Assembly (NCBI GenBank): GCA_036005125.1
Contig: DASYQV010000006.1
Coordinates: 1 to 10,096 of the forward strand
Length of the DNA: 10,096 nucleotides
Direction: 5' to 3'
Source: DASYQV01 sp036005125
Lineage (GTDB): Bacteria; Acidobacteriota; Vicinamibacteria; Vicinamibacterales; UBA2999
Shown: positions 1 to 6,206 of the stretch, in pieces
How the letters are laid out: every line of letters starts with the position of its first letter
Numbering within the stretch: the first letter of the stretch is position 1
Position numbers and translations under genes: made by a program
Notes under the pieces: generated by a model
Told to the model about the DNA's origin: nothing
Seen by the model: the letters and a program-made list of their open reading frames with translations, nothing else
Databases searched by the model: none

Positions 1-163
1 GCAGGCTGGCGAGTACCGGCTGCTCGCATCGTCGATTCTCGAAGACGTCGCCGGCAACCGGATCGGGCGCCCGTTCGAGGTCAACGATCTCGGGAGTGAG
101 AAGGTCGAGAGCGAGCCCACGTCGGCGGCGTTGCCGTTTCGCGTGACCTCGGGCTCTCACTAA
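1..163 (+). CDS. C-terminal fragment of an Ig-like-domain protein
   Basis: Partial gene running in from the left edge. Frame 2 is open for 53 codons and ends at TAA (161-163). The visible protein reads ..GEYRLLASSILEDVAGNRIG.. followed by RPFEVNDL and a polar tail. The pattern 'G-x-Y-x-L .. L-x-D-x-AGN-x-IGRPFEV' is what the end of a bacterial SbsA/Big_5-type Ig-like domain usually looks like: the last two beta strands with the D-x-AGN turn. The role of the whole protein cannot be told because the start and most of the sequence lie outside the window. It converges on the cupin gene, with 47 bp between the stop codons. The coding frame is fairly secure; the family assignment is inference from one motif. 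Confidence 0.6.
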   Translation, partial: QAGEYRLLASSILEDVAGNRIGRPFEVNDLGSEKVESEPTSAALPFRVTSGSH

Positions 164-194
164 TTGATCGTCGGCTATGATGGCCGATGATCAA
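164..194. terminator. Hairpin between convergent genes, possible bidirectional terminator
   Basis: TTGATCGTCGGC (164-175) pairs with GCCGATGATCAA (183-194) around a 7-nt loop. That is twelve pairs with one G-U wobble when the + strand is transcribed. It starts directly after the stop codon of the left-hand gene and lies 17 bp before the stop codon of the convergent cupin gene. No clear T-tract follows in either direction, so intrinsic termination is plausible rather than shown. Confidence 0.4.
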
Positions 195-210
195 ATACCC
201 CACCGCCTCT

Positions 211-666
211 TCACGGAACACGTGCTCTCTCGAGCGCGGCGAGCGCGAGCGCGGCGAAGTCCTCGCGATGCGGATCGCGATCCGCGTTCCCGGCGCCGTC
301 CTTGACGAACACTTCGAGGACCGCCGCGGGAGTGGTCCCCACGTTCCTGAACCCGTGGAGAGTGCCTCGCTTCAAAAAGAACGCCTGACCGGGCGCGGCT
401 GCAACTGGCGGCTCGGATCCGATGGTGAGCTCCAGCGTCCCGGTCATGGGCACCCAGAGGTGAAACGGCACGTCGTTGTGTGCGTGAACGCGTCGTGTTG
501 CGCCGGGCTGGATCTCCACCCGCGAGACGCGCACCTCGGCGCGATCGATCATGCGGGTGGGCTTGATTCCGGGATCGGCCTCGCGCTGCGCGGGAGCCTG
601 TGCCACCGCGAAAGAAGGCAGGCACAACGCCAGCGTCAGCGCGCCCGCGGAGATGTTTCGTCGCAT
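211..666 (-). CDS. Secreted small cupin-domain protein
   Basis: Single-domain cupin, 151 aa, exported by a Sec-type signal peptide: MRRN, then a hydrophobic run (ISAGALTLALCLPSFAVAQA) with a likely cut near residues 22-24 (AVA/AQA). The cupin barrel spans about residues 43-125. Motif 1 is PGATRRVHAH, with metal-ligand candidates His61 and His63. The usual Glu of motif 1 is absent, and His69 lies downstream instead. Motif 2 is GQAFFLKRGTLHGFRN, with His104 and Asn108; the usual PxG is KRG. The start is set at ATG 664-666 because AGAGGGG sits 7 nt upstream; longer in-frame starts up to 711 would bury the signal peptide. The last 20 codons are Ala/Arg rich and probably disordered. It lies downstream of the GHKL ATPase on the same strand but is separated by 185 bp of repeats, so cotranscription is doubtful. 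Substrate and reaction are unknown; cupins of this size are enzymes or small-ligand binders. Confidence 0.85.
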   Translation of the reverse strand: MRRNISAGALTLALCLPSFAVAQAPAQREADPGIKPTRMIDRAEVRVSRVEIQPGATRRVHAHNDVPFHLWVPMTGTLELTIGSEPPVAAAPGQAFFLKRGTLHGFRNVGTTPAAVLEVFVKDGAGNADRDPHREDFAALALAALERARVP

Positions 667-673
667 GATGTTT

Positions 674-680
674 CCCCTCT
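674..680 (-). promoter_or_regulatory. Shine-Dalgarno of the cupin gene
   Basis: On the minus strand AGAGGGG lies 7 nt before ATG 664-666. This fixes the start at residue M of MRRN rather than at the upstream in-frame ATGs. Confidence 0.6.
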
Positions 681-684
681 CGTC

Positions 685-694
685 TGTCATGACA
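685..694. promoter_or_regulatory. 10-bp perfect palindrome upstream of the cupin start
   Basis: TGTCATGACA is a perfect dyad centred about 23 bp upstream of the cupin start codon, just outside the Shine-Dalgarno. This is a place where a repressor could block the gene. Ten-base palindromes also arise by chance, so this is a candidate operator only. Confidence 0.2.
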
Positions 695-729
695 TCATCT
701 CTCCAACACATGCATTCTCTTCCGGCATT

Positions 730-869
730 CGTACGTAGGCCGGGTCTTCAGACCCGGCCCAGCGGACGACGCAGGGATGTACGTAGGCCAGGTCTTTCAG
801 ACCTGACGGGCGTAGCCGGGCCGCATCTAAAGATGCGGCCTCGGGCCGCATCTAAAAATGCGGCCTACG
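730..869. repeat. REP-like palindrome cluster 1 (four units)
   Basis: Four stem-loops stand in a row. Unit 1: GGCCGGGTCT (738-747) with AGACCCGGCC (750-759), loop TC. Unit 2: CAGGTCT (789-795) with AGACCTG (799-805), loop TTC. Unit 3: GGCCGCATCT (819-828) with AGATGCGGCC (831-840), loop AA. Unit 4: GGCCGCAT (844-851) with ATGCGGCC (858-865), loop CTAAAA. The cluster opens with CGTACGTAGGCC (730-741) and closes with the inverted border GGCCTACG (862-869). By loop sequence the units run forward, forward, reverse, reverse. It fills the gap between the ATPase and cupin genes, both on the minus strand, and its last unit runs into the ATPase reading frame. In transcripts it could stabilise RNA ends or stop transcription. 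Confidence 0.85.
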
Positions 870-2525
870 ACTTGGCTTCGCGCGCCGCCCGCTCACGCGG
901 TTCGAACCGTGTGCGCTGCCCCAGTGTGCCAGGAATTGCGTGATGAACGTGTGCTCGTCGCGCGCTTCGACCGCGAGCGGCGCCAATGCGAGCGCCACCG
1001 CGAGAGCGGTGTGATAGCCGAGCGACCGCGAGGCGAGAGCACGCGCATAGGCCGGATGAGCGTCATTGATCCAGATCGTGCTGTCCACCAGCCGGCCGAG
1101 TTCCGAATCGTCGGGGCGCGATTCGAATTGCACGAGCAGGCCATAACGCGCCGGACGCCGGCGTCCGATCACGGTGTTCGGTATCTCCGCCGACGCCGAT
1201 ATTCGAGTTTGGGGCTGCCCTCCCTCGACGCTCAAACGCTCGTTTCCGGGCAGGGACCGATCTCCCAGGGATGGCTCCTCCTCCTGCGGGCGCGGCGGCC
1301 CCGGTTTTGGCGAGGGCGATTCGGGTTGTCTGGCGGGCGGGCCTCCCTCGGAAAGCGAGGCGCCTCCATTGCCTCCGGATTCGTCAACCGACATGTTCGC
1401 AAAGAGCGGCGCCGGGACGCGTTCGTCACCCCTGCCCGGCATCGGAAGGCGCTTCTGACCTCCGAGGCGCCGATCGACGAGCGACCGCAGCAGCGGAAAG
1501 TCGTCCGCGAGATCCTCGAGCACGCGCTCGAGGTCCCGCTCCAGCCGCGCGCTGCGCGGCCGTGTTTCCGCGTCACGCGCATCGCCCCATTCGGCAAGCT
1601 GTCGCGAGACGACTTCTTGAATGGCTTTCCGGTAGGCGAGATACGAGGCGCCACGCGCGCCGCTTCGAATGAAGTCGTTCTTGCTGAGCGTGAGGCACGC
1701 CGCGAGATCGGGCGCCTCGATCAATCCGCCGATGTGCGCGCGCGCCGCGGGCGCCAGCCCGAGCCAGTCCCACCCGCCCTTGATGACCTTGCCGAACGTG
1801 CTGATCGCGATGCCTTCTCGATCGGCGGGTAACAGCGGATTCCGTTCGATGAAGCCGGCTGCCGAAGGGGTGCGGCGACGGCCCAGCCTGATCGAGATCT
1901 GAACCCGCTCGGGACCCGGCACATCCGCGCGTGTCAGCTTCCGCTCGTCAACCTCGAACGCGACCCCATCACGATAATGCCGCCGAAGCAGGTCGTCGAA
2001 CGCGGGATCGAACAGCGGCTCGAAATGTCGCCTGAGCGTCTCCTCGAGGTACCCGGCGTCGAGCAACGGCGATAACTGATTCGCCAGGGTCAGTCGTACC
2101 GCTGTGCCGCGGGAAACCGTCAGGCCAGGCGGGGGAATCCACTTCCAAGGCGCGCGATGACGCGACGCGAGGTGCCACCGCGTGGCGACGTGCGTGGCAC
2201 CGCGTCTGGTTTCGGTGACCACCTCGCGCGACACCAGCAGCCCGAGCTTGATGCCCACACCTGCAAAGCCGATCCCCTCCCCGCGCGCCTTGGTGGTCGC
2301 TGCGACGTCATGGTATCTCGCCAGCTCCCGTCGCTGCATCCCGCGCCCGTCGTCGACGATCGTCAGCGCTGCGTCAGCCGGATTGGTGCGCAGCCAGATG
2401 CGCGTCGCTCCTGAATCGAGCCCGTTTGCGACCACTTCGGTCAGGATCGTTTCTTCGAGCGCTCCGGTATACGCGTCCCGCAGATCCTCGAGGAGATGTT
2501 GGAGGTCGACCCGGGTCTCGCCCAC
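852..2525 (-). CDS. GHKL-type (Hsp90/MORC-like) ATPase with a separate C-terminal domain
   Basis: 557 aa, cytoplasmic, no signal or membrane segment. The N-terminal part (about 15-180) is a GHKL ATP-binding fold. N-box: E30, N34 and D37 in EVVANGLDSGAT. G1 box: D58-x-G-x-G62 in VDDGRGM. G2 box: GIGFAGVGIKLG with Gly86/89/91 and Lys93. This layout without a phosphoacceptor His domain fits HATPase_c_3 proteins (Hsp90, MutL, MORC), which dimerise on ATP, and not sensor kinases. Residues about 180-350 look like the S5-type transducer region. A Pro/Ser/Glu/Gly-rich linker (about 375-450) leads to a compact C-terminal domain (about 455-535) containing YGLLVQFES, STIWINDAHPAY and a helical stretch rich in Ala/Leu. 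The start is GTG (2523-2525); I see no good Shine-Dalgarno, so the start is uncertain by a few codons. The final residues RRPHF and the stop TAG are encoded by a REP-like repeat. Function unknown; DNA transactions, chaperoning or defence are all possible. No partner gene is adjacent. Confidence 0.85.
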   Translation of the reverse strand: MGETRVDLQHLLEDLRDAYTGALEETILTEVVANGLDSGATRIWLRTNPADAALTIVDDGRGMQRRELARYHDVAATTKARGEGIGFAGVGIKLGLLVSREVVTETRRGATHVATRWHLASRHRAPWKWIPPPGLTVSRGTAVRLTLANQLSPLLDAGYLEETLRRHFEPLFDPAFDDLLRRHYRDGVAFEVDERKLTRADVPGPERVQISIRLGRRRTPSAAGFIERNPLLPADREGIAISTFGKVIKGGWDWLGLAPAARAHIGGLIEAPDLAACLTLSKNDFIRSGARGASYLAYRKAIQEVVSRQLAEWGDARDAETRPRSARLERDLERVLEDLADDFPLLRSLVDRRLGGQKRLPMPGRGDERVPAPLFANMSVDESGGNGGASLSEGGPPARQPESPSPKPGPPRPQEEEPSLGDRSLPGNERLSVEGGQPQTRISASAEIPNTVIGRRRPARYGLLVQFESRPDDSELGRLVDSTIWINDAHPAYARALASRSLGYHTALAVALALAPLAVEARDEHTFITQFLAHWGSAHGSNRVSGRRAKPSRRPHF

Positions 2526-2574
2526 GGGGGAGATTCTATCGCCTCGAAGCCTTCTCGGATCCGGGCGTCAATTT

Positions 2575-2644
2575 CGTACGTAGGCCGTATCTTCAGATGC
2601 GGCCCAGTGGACCGAGCCGGGTCCGAAGACCCGGCCTACGTACG
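2575..2644. repeat. REP-like palindrome cluster 2 (two inverted units)
   Basis: Forward unit: GGCCGTATCT (2583-2592) with AGATGCGGCC (2595-2604), loop TC, one G-T wobble. Reverse unit: GCCGGGTC (2616-2623) with GACCCGGC (2628-2635), loop CGAA. The pair is enclosed by a perfect 12-bp inverted repeat, CGTACGTAGGCC (2575-2586) and GGCCTACGTACG (2633-2644), so the whole 70 bp could form one large cruciform. It lies in the divergent spacer between the ATPase and S9 peptidase genes, upstream of both. Confidence 0.85.
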
Positions 2645-2687
2645 TCGCGTATATGAAATCCCGCGGACTCGGAGCGTTTCGAATCTG

Positions 2688-2693
2688 TATACT
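2688..2693 (+). promoter_or_regulatory. Candidate -10 box of the S9 peptidase gene
   Basis: TATACT matches the sigma-70 consensus TATAAT in 5 of 6 positions. It stands 22 bp before the chosen GTG start, giving a short leader that still includes the Shine-Dalgarno. I see no convincing -35 box 16-18 bp upstream. The same 8-mer TATACTGG recurs before the CHAT gene (7339-7346), which supports it. Confidence 0.4.
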
Positions 2694-2703
2694 GGCGTCC
2701 TCC

Positions 2704-2709
2704 TGGAGG
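2704..2709 (+). promoter_or_regulatory. Shine-Dalgarno that decides the S9 peptidase start
   Basis: TGGAGG lies 6 nt before GTG 2716-2718. It selects this GTG over the in-frame ATG at 2653, which lies upstream of the candidate -10 box and would put a charged 21-residue extension before the signal peptide. Confidence 0.7.
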
Positions 2710-2715
2710 CGTGCC

Positions 2716-4782
2716 GTGAGCAAGAGGCTGATAACGCTGGCAATCCTGCTTGTGATTCCGGGCGCAGCCACCGCGCAGAACGGGGTGGAGAAGCGCCCGG
2801 TGACGTTCGACGATGTGATGCAGATGAAGAACGTCGGATCGCCGGCCGTCTCACCCGATGCCAGCCGCGTGCTCTACACGGTGCGGCAATGGGAGCGTGC
2901 GTCCGAGCGTGACAAAGACCGGATGGAGTCGCGCACGCACGTCTGGAAAGTACCTGCAGACGGCAGCGAGGCCGCGGTGCAAATCACCTTTAGCGAACGT
3001 GGCGAGTCGCAGCCGCAATGGTCGCCCGACGGCCGGTTCATCAGCTTCGTCTCGGCGCGCGGGACAGGTGCGGGCGCCGACGATCCGCCTCGGCCGCAGA
3101 TCCATGTGATGCGCACCGACGGCGGCGAGGCGTGGATGCTCACCAGCGCGAAGGAGGGCGTGACCGGCTACAGCTGGTCACCCGACAGCAGCCGAATCGG
3201 GTATGTGACACGGGATCCGCGCAGCGCGGCTGAGGAAGCAGCGAACAAGAGGCGGGAAGACGAGCGCCCGTTCGAGGGCAACTTCCGGTCGGCGCATCTG
3301 TGGACCATCGACGTCGCGTCAAAGCGCGCGACGCAGCTCACGGAAGGCCAGGCATTCACCGTCCTGGGCCTGCCGTCGTGGTCCGCTGATGGGAGACGCC
3401 TCGCGTTCTCTGCCAAGCCGACGCCGATGGTTCGCGACTTCCGGTCCGACGTCTACATCGTCGACGTCGGAACGAGGACGATCGAGAAAATCACGACGAA
3501 CCCGGGCTCCGACGAGCGACCGCAATGGTCGCCCGACGGCGCGCGCATTGCGTTCGTTTCAGAGTTTCCCACGGCACCCGCGATCGGCGACGGGACGATC
3601 CCGGCGATGGTCGGTCACTCGCATCTGATGCTGTACGAGGTCGCCACCAGGGCGGCCAAGGATGTCTCACGCCCTGACTTCGACTTCGATCCGGGCGCAC
3701 CATCCTGGAGCGCTGACAGCGCCCGCATCTTTTTCACCGCGGGCAGGCGCACGTACACGGAGGCCTTCGCGTACGACGTGAAGAGCGGGGCATATGCGCA
3801 GCTCACGCGGAACAGGACGCTGCAACTGGGCTCTCACAGCCGCGACGGGCGCGTCGTCGCCGTCACGATGGACACGCCGTCGATGCCGCGGGAGATTTAC
3901 GTCACCGATCCCTCCTTCGCATCGTTCAAGCTGCTGACGACGACAAATCCGCAGGCCGCGTCGTTCGCGCTCGGCGAGACCGAGGTCGTCACCTGGAAGA
4001 GCCGCGACGGCATGGAGATCGAAGGCGTGCTGCTCAAGCCCGTTGGTTATGAAGCCGGGAAGAAGTATCCGATGCTGACGGTCGCGCACGGAGGACCGGC
4101 GGGCGTGTTCCTCAACAACTATCGCGCCGGCGGGCTCGAGGGCGGTGCGGTGTGGGCGGGCGAAGGCTGGGCAGTGTTCTATCCGAACCCGCGCGGCAGC
4201 GCGAACTACGGGGATGGATTCGTGCGCGCCAACATCAACGACTGGGGCGGCGGCGACTACCGTGACATCATGACCGGCATCGATGCGCTCGTCGCGCGCG
4301 GCATCGCCGACCCCGACAGGCTCGCGCACATCGGGTGGAGCTACGGCGGCTATATGACAGCGTGGGTCATCACGCAGACCCCGCGTTTCAAGGCTGCCAT
4401 GGTCGGCGCCGGCCTCACCAACCTGTGGAGCATGTACGGCACGAACGACATTCCCAACGTGCTCGGAACGTATTTCGGCGGCATTCCGGACGCGAAGACG
4501 CTGGCGCTCTACCGCGACCGGTCCGCGCTGTCGCACGTGGACAAGGTGACAACACCCACGCTCATCCTCCACGGCAGCAACGACGAGCGCGTGCCGATCG
4601 GGCAGCCGATGGAATTGTTCCGCGCGCTCAAGGATCGTGGAAGGACGGTCGAGCTCGTCTTCTACCCGCGCGAAGGGCACGGGCTGACCGAGTACTACCA
4701 TCTGAGGGATCGGCTCGAACGCATCCACGACTGGGTGACGCGGTACACCCTCGGGGGAACGGGAAAGAAGACGACTAGCTGA
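2716..4782 (+). CDS. Secreted S9-family prolyl-oligopeptidase-like peptidase
   Basis: Serine peptidase of clan SC, family S9 (dipeptidyl/acylaminoacyl-peptidase type), which cleaves short peptides, often after or near Pro. 688 aa, a normal length for the family. A signal peptide (SKRLITLAILLVIPGAATAQ) directs export; cleavage probably follows ATA or AQ near residues 20-22. An N-terminal beta-propeller (about 30-410) carries PD40/TolB-like repeats with the motif W-S-(P/A)-D-(G/S); the Trp residues are near 102, 154, 222, 271 and 331. The C-terminal alpha/beta-hydrolase (about 420-688) has the full triad: Ser542 in GWSYGG, Asp623 in HGSNDERVP and His655 in REGHGL. NPRGSANYGDGF before the nucleophile is also typical. 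GTG start chosen from the Shine-Dalgarno TGGAGG 6 nt upstream. The gene is monocistronic in this window. Likely a periplasmic or secreted scavenger of peptides; exact specificity cannot be read from sequence. Confidence 0.95.
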   Translation: MSKRLITLAILLVIPGAATAQNGVEKRPVTFDDVMQMKNVGSPAVSPDASRVLYTVRQWERASERDKDRMESRTHVWKVPADGSEAAVQITFSERGESQPQWSPDGRFISFVSARGTGAGADDPPRPQIHVMRTDGGEAWMLTSAKEGVTGYSWSPDSSRIGYVTRDPRSAAEEAANKRREDERPFEGNFRSAHLWTIDVASKRATQLTEGQAFTVLGLPSWSADGRRLAFSAKPTPMVRDFRSDVYIVDVGTRTIEKITTNPGSDERPQWSPDGARIAFVSEFPTAPAIGDGTIPAMVGHSHLMLYEVATRAAKDVSRPDFDFDPGAPSWSADSARIFFTAGRRTYTEAFAYDVKSGAYAQLTRNRTLQLGSHSRDGRVVAVTMDTPSMPREIYVTDPSFASFKLLTTTNPQAASFALGETEVVTWKSRDGMEIEGVLLKPVGYEAGKKYPMLTVAHGGPAGVFLNNYRAGGLEGGAVWAGEGWAVFYPNPRGSANYGDGFVRANINDWGGGDYRDIMTGIDALVARGIADPDRLAHIGWSYGGYMTAWVITQTPRFKAAMVGAGLTNLWSMYGTNDIPNVLGTYFGGIPDAKTLALYRDRSALSHVDKVTTPTLILHGSNDERVPIGQPMELFRALKDRGRTVELVFYPREGHGLTEYYHLRDRLERIHDWVTRYTLGGTGKKTTS

Positions 4783-4802
4783 CGCACGCCGCATCGTTTT
4801 GA

Positions 4803-4959
4803 CGTAGGCCGCATCTTTAGATGCGGCTCAGTGTGAGTGCCGGGTCTGAACCGGATTATTCGTGATTCATGATTCTTGATTTCCACTCGGGATCCCAAAA
4901 TCAAGAATCAAGAATCACGAATCAAGAATTGAGAGTCGAAAGACCCGGCCTACGTACGT
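4803..4959. repeat. REP-like palindrome cluster 3 (one intact unit, one split unit)
   Basis: Forward unit: GCCGCATCT (4808-4816) with AGATGCGGC (4819-4827), loop TT, border CGTAGGCC at 4803-4810. Reverse unit, split in two: GCCGGGTCT (4839-4847) and AGACCCGGCC (4941-4950), with closing border GGCCTACGTACG (4948-4959). The same forward-then-reverse order as the other two clusters is kept. It occupies the spacer between two convergent genes (S9 peptidase and propeller/Ig protein), where the first hairpin, 25 bp after the S9 stop codon, could also act as a transcription end point. The remainder of this 242-bp spacer (4960-5024) shows nothing I can name. Confidence 0.8.
4850..4940. repeat. 91-bp AT-rich palindromic insert inside a REP-like unit
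   Basis: The insert sits in the loop of the reverse unit of cluster 3. Removing 4850-4940 restores an uninterrupted stem-loop with the usual GA loop. GAA occurs at both edges (4848-4850 and 4938-4940), as a very short target duplication would. Inside is a 25-bp inverted repeat with one mismatch: left arm 4858-4882, right arm 4898-4922, separated by a 15-nt loop (4883-4897). The arms and the sequence just after them are made of degenerate AATCAAG/CTTGATT heptamers (for example AATCAAGAATCAAGAATC at 4899-4916). Base composition is far richer in A+T than the surrounding DNA. No coding capacity. Confidence 0.7.
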
Positions 4960-5024
4960 CCAGCGTCGCTCGCGCGTATCGAGCACGCAGACATCCGCGA
5001 CGAGAACCTGCCGCGTCGACGGGC

Positions 5025-6206
5025 TCACTTACCGCTCAAGTCGATCCTCACCGACGTGCGCGCGCAGTTGGTGGGCAGCGCGAGCTCGCAGATCTCGTAT
5101 GCGAGCACGTAGGTTCCCGAGTTCGTCCTGCCGAGCACGTCAACCGACCCGTCCCTGAGATCGAGCGCGATCTTGTTGTTGGCGGGCGAGAGCGATACGA
5201 ACGAGAGCTTCACGTTCGCCGGCGTCGCGGGCGCGCCGCCAAGCCGGTCGTTCGTGAGCACGCTCGCGAGTATCGTGCTGGCCACCTTCGAAGACCCCGT
5301 CGCGAAATCGGCCACCGCAGCGATCGGCTGCGCGAGGGCGGTCACGGTGACGGTAGCCTCATCGCAGTTCGAGGGGGTCGCAATCTCGCAGATCCGGTAA
5401 GTGAGCGTGTGGGAGCCGACCGGCGTTCCGGCGGCAACGGTCACGGCGCCCGTGGCCGCGTTGAGCGAGATGCCGGCATTGGTGGATGCCACCTGCGACA
5501 GGCTCACCTTTGCGAGCGTGGCAGCGGCGCCCGCAAACGTGTCGTTCGCGAGCACGTTGGCCACCGCCGTGCCGCCGGTCCACAGCGCCGCGCCGCTGTC
5601 GTTCACCGCGTCAATCGGAAACGGGTTCACCGTGATTGACACGTCGGCCTCGTCGCAGTTGGTCGGGCTCGCGATCTCGCAGATTCGGTAGGTCAGCGTC
5701 TGCAAACCGGGAGTCGTTCCAACGGCCACGAACACCGCGCCGGTGGCGAGGTCGAGCGTGATGCCCGTGCTCGTCGACGACGCGAGCGCCAGCGTCACAC
5801 GGCCCAGCGTCGCAGGCGTGCCGCCAAGCGTGTCATTCGCCAGCACGCTCGCCAGCGCCGTCCGTCCCGGAAGCGTCACGGCGCTGTCGTTCACGGCGTC
5901 GATGACGTACGGCGCCAGAACCGTAACCGTCACGCTGGCATCGTCACAATTCGTCGGCGACGCCGTCTCGCAAATCCGGTATACGAGCGTCTGAGTGCCT
6001 TCCGGCGTGCCCGCAGCGACGCTCACCGCGCCGGTGGCGGGATTGAGCGTCACCCCGTCGGACGTGGACGACTGCTGGGTCAGCGTGACGTGCGCACGCG
6101 TCACGGCAATGCCGCCGAGCCGATCGTTGGCGAGAACGTTGGCAACCGCCGTAGCGCCGACTGCGGTGACCGTGCCGCTGTCGTCGACCGCATCGATCGC
6201 GTAGGG
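5025..6206 (-). repeat. Four tandem ~97-codon Ig-like modules
   Basis: The same Ile codon of the I-(D/A)-A-V signature recurs at 6195-6197, 5901-5903, 5613-5615 and 5322-5324, that is at steps of 98, 96 and 97 codons. Modules 1-3 share IDAV.DSG, VLAND, GAV.VA.GT and YRICE..SPTNCD almost word for word. Module 4 is the most diverged (IAAVADF, VLTNDRLGG, YEICELALPTNC) and ends the protein. This pattern suggests duplication of an ancestral module, with the terminal copy oldest or under different constraint. Confidence 0.85.

Noticed and set aside
191..625. 144-codon minus-strand frame overlapping the cupin
   Set aside because: The alternative frame is Arg/Ser/Ala rich. The cupin frame has a signal peptide, Shine-Dalgarno and both cupin motifs.
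730..869. CRISPR array
   Set aside because: The palindromes differ in length, stem type and orientation and are not separated by uniform unique spacers; no cas genes are present.
858..1832. 324-codon open frame on the plus strand opposite the GHKL ATPase
   Set aside because: It overlaps the conserved ATPase frame throughout and its product is Arg-rich low-complexity sequence without recognisable motifs.
2653..2715. ATG 2653 as start of the S9 peptidase
   Set aside because: It would place 21 charged or polar residues before the signal peptide and lies upstream of the -10-like box; GTG 2716 has a good Shine-Dalgarno.
3667..4794. 375-codon open frame on the minus strand opposite the S9 peptidase
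   Set aside because: It is antisense to a gene with a complete catalytic triad. Its protein is rich in Arg, His and Val with no domain, as expected from a high-GC shadow frame.
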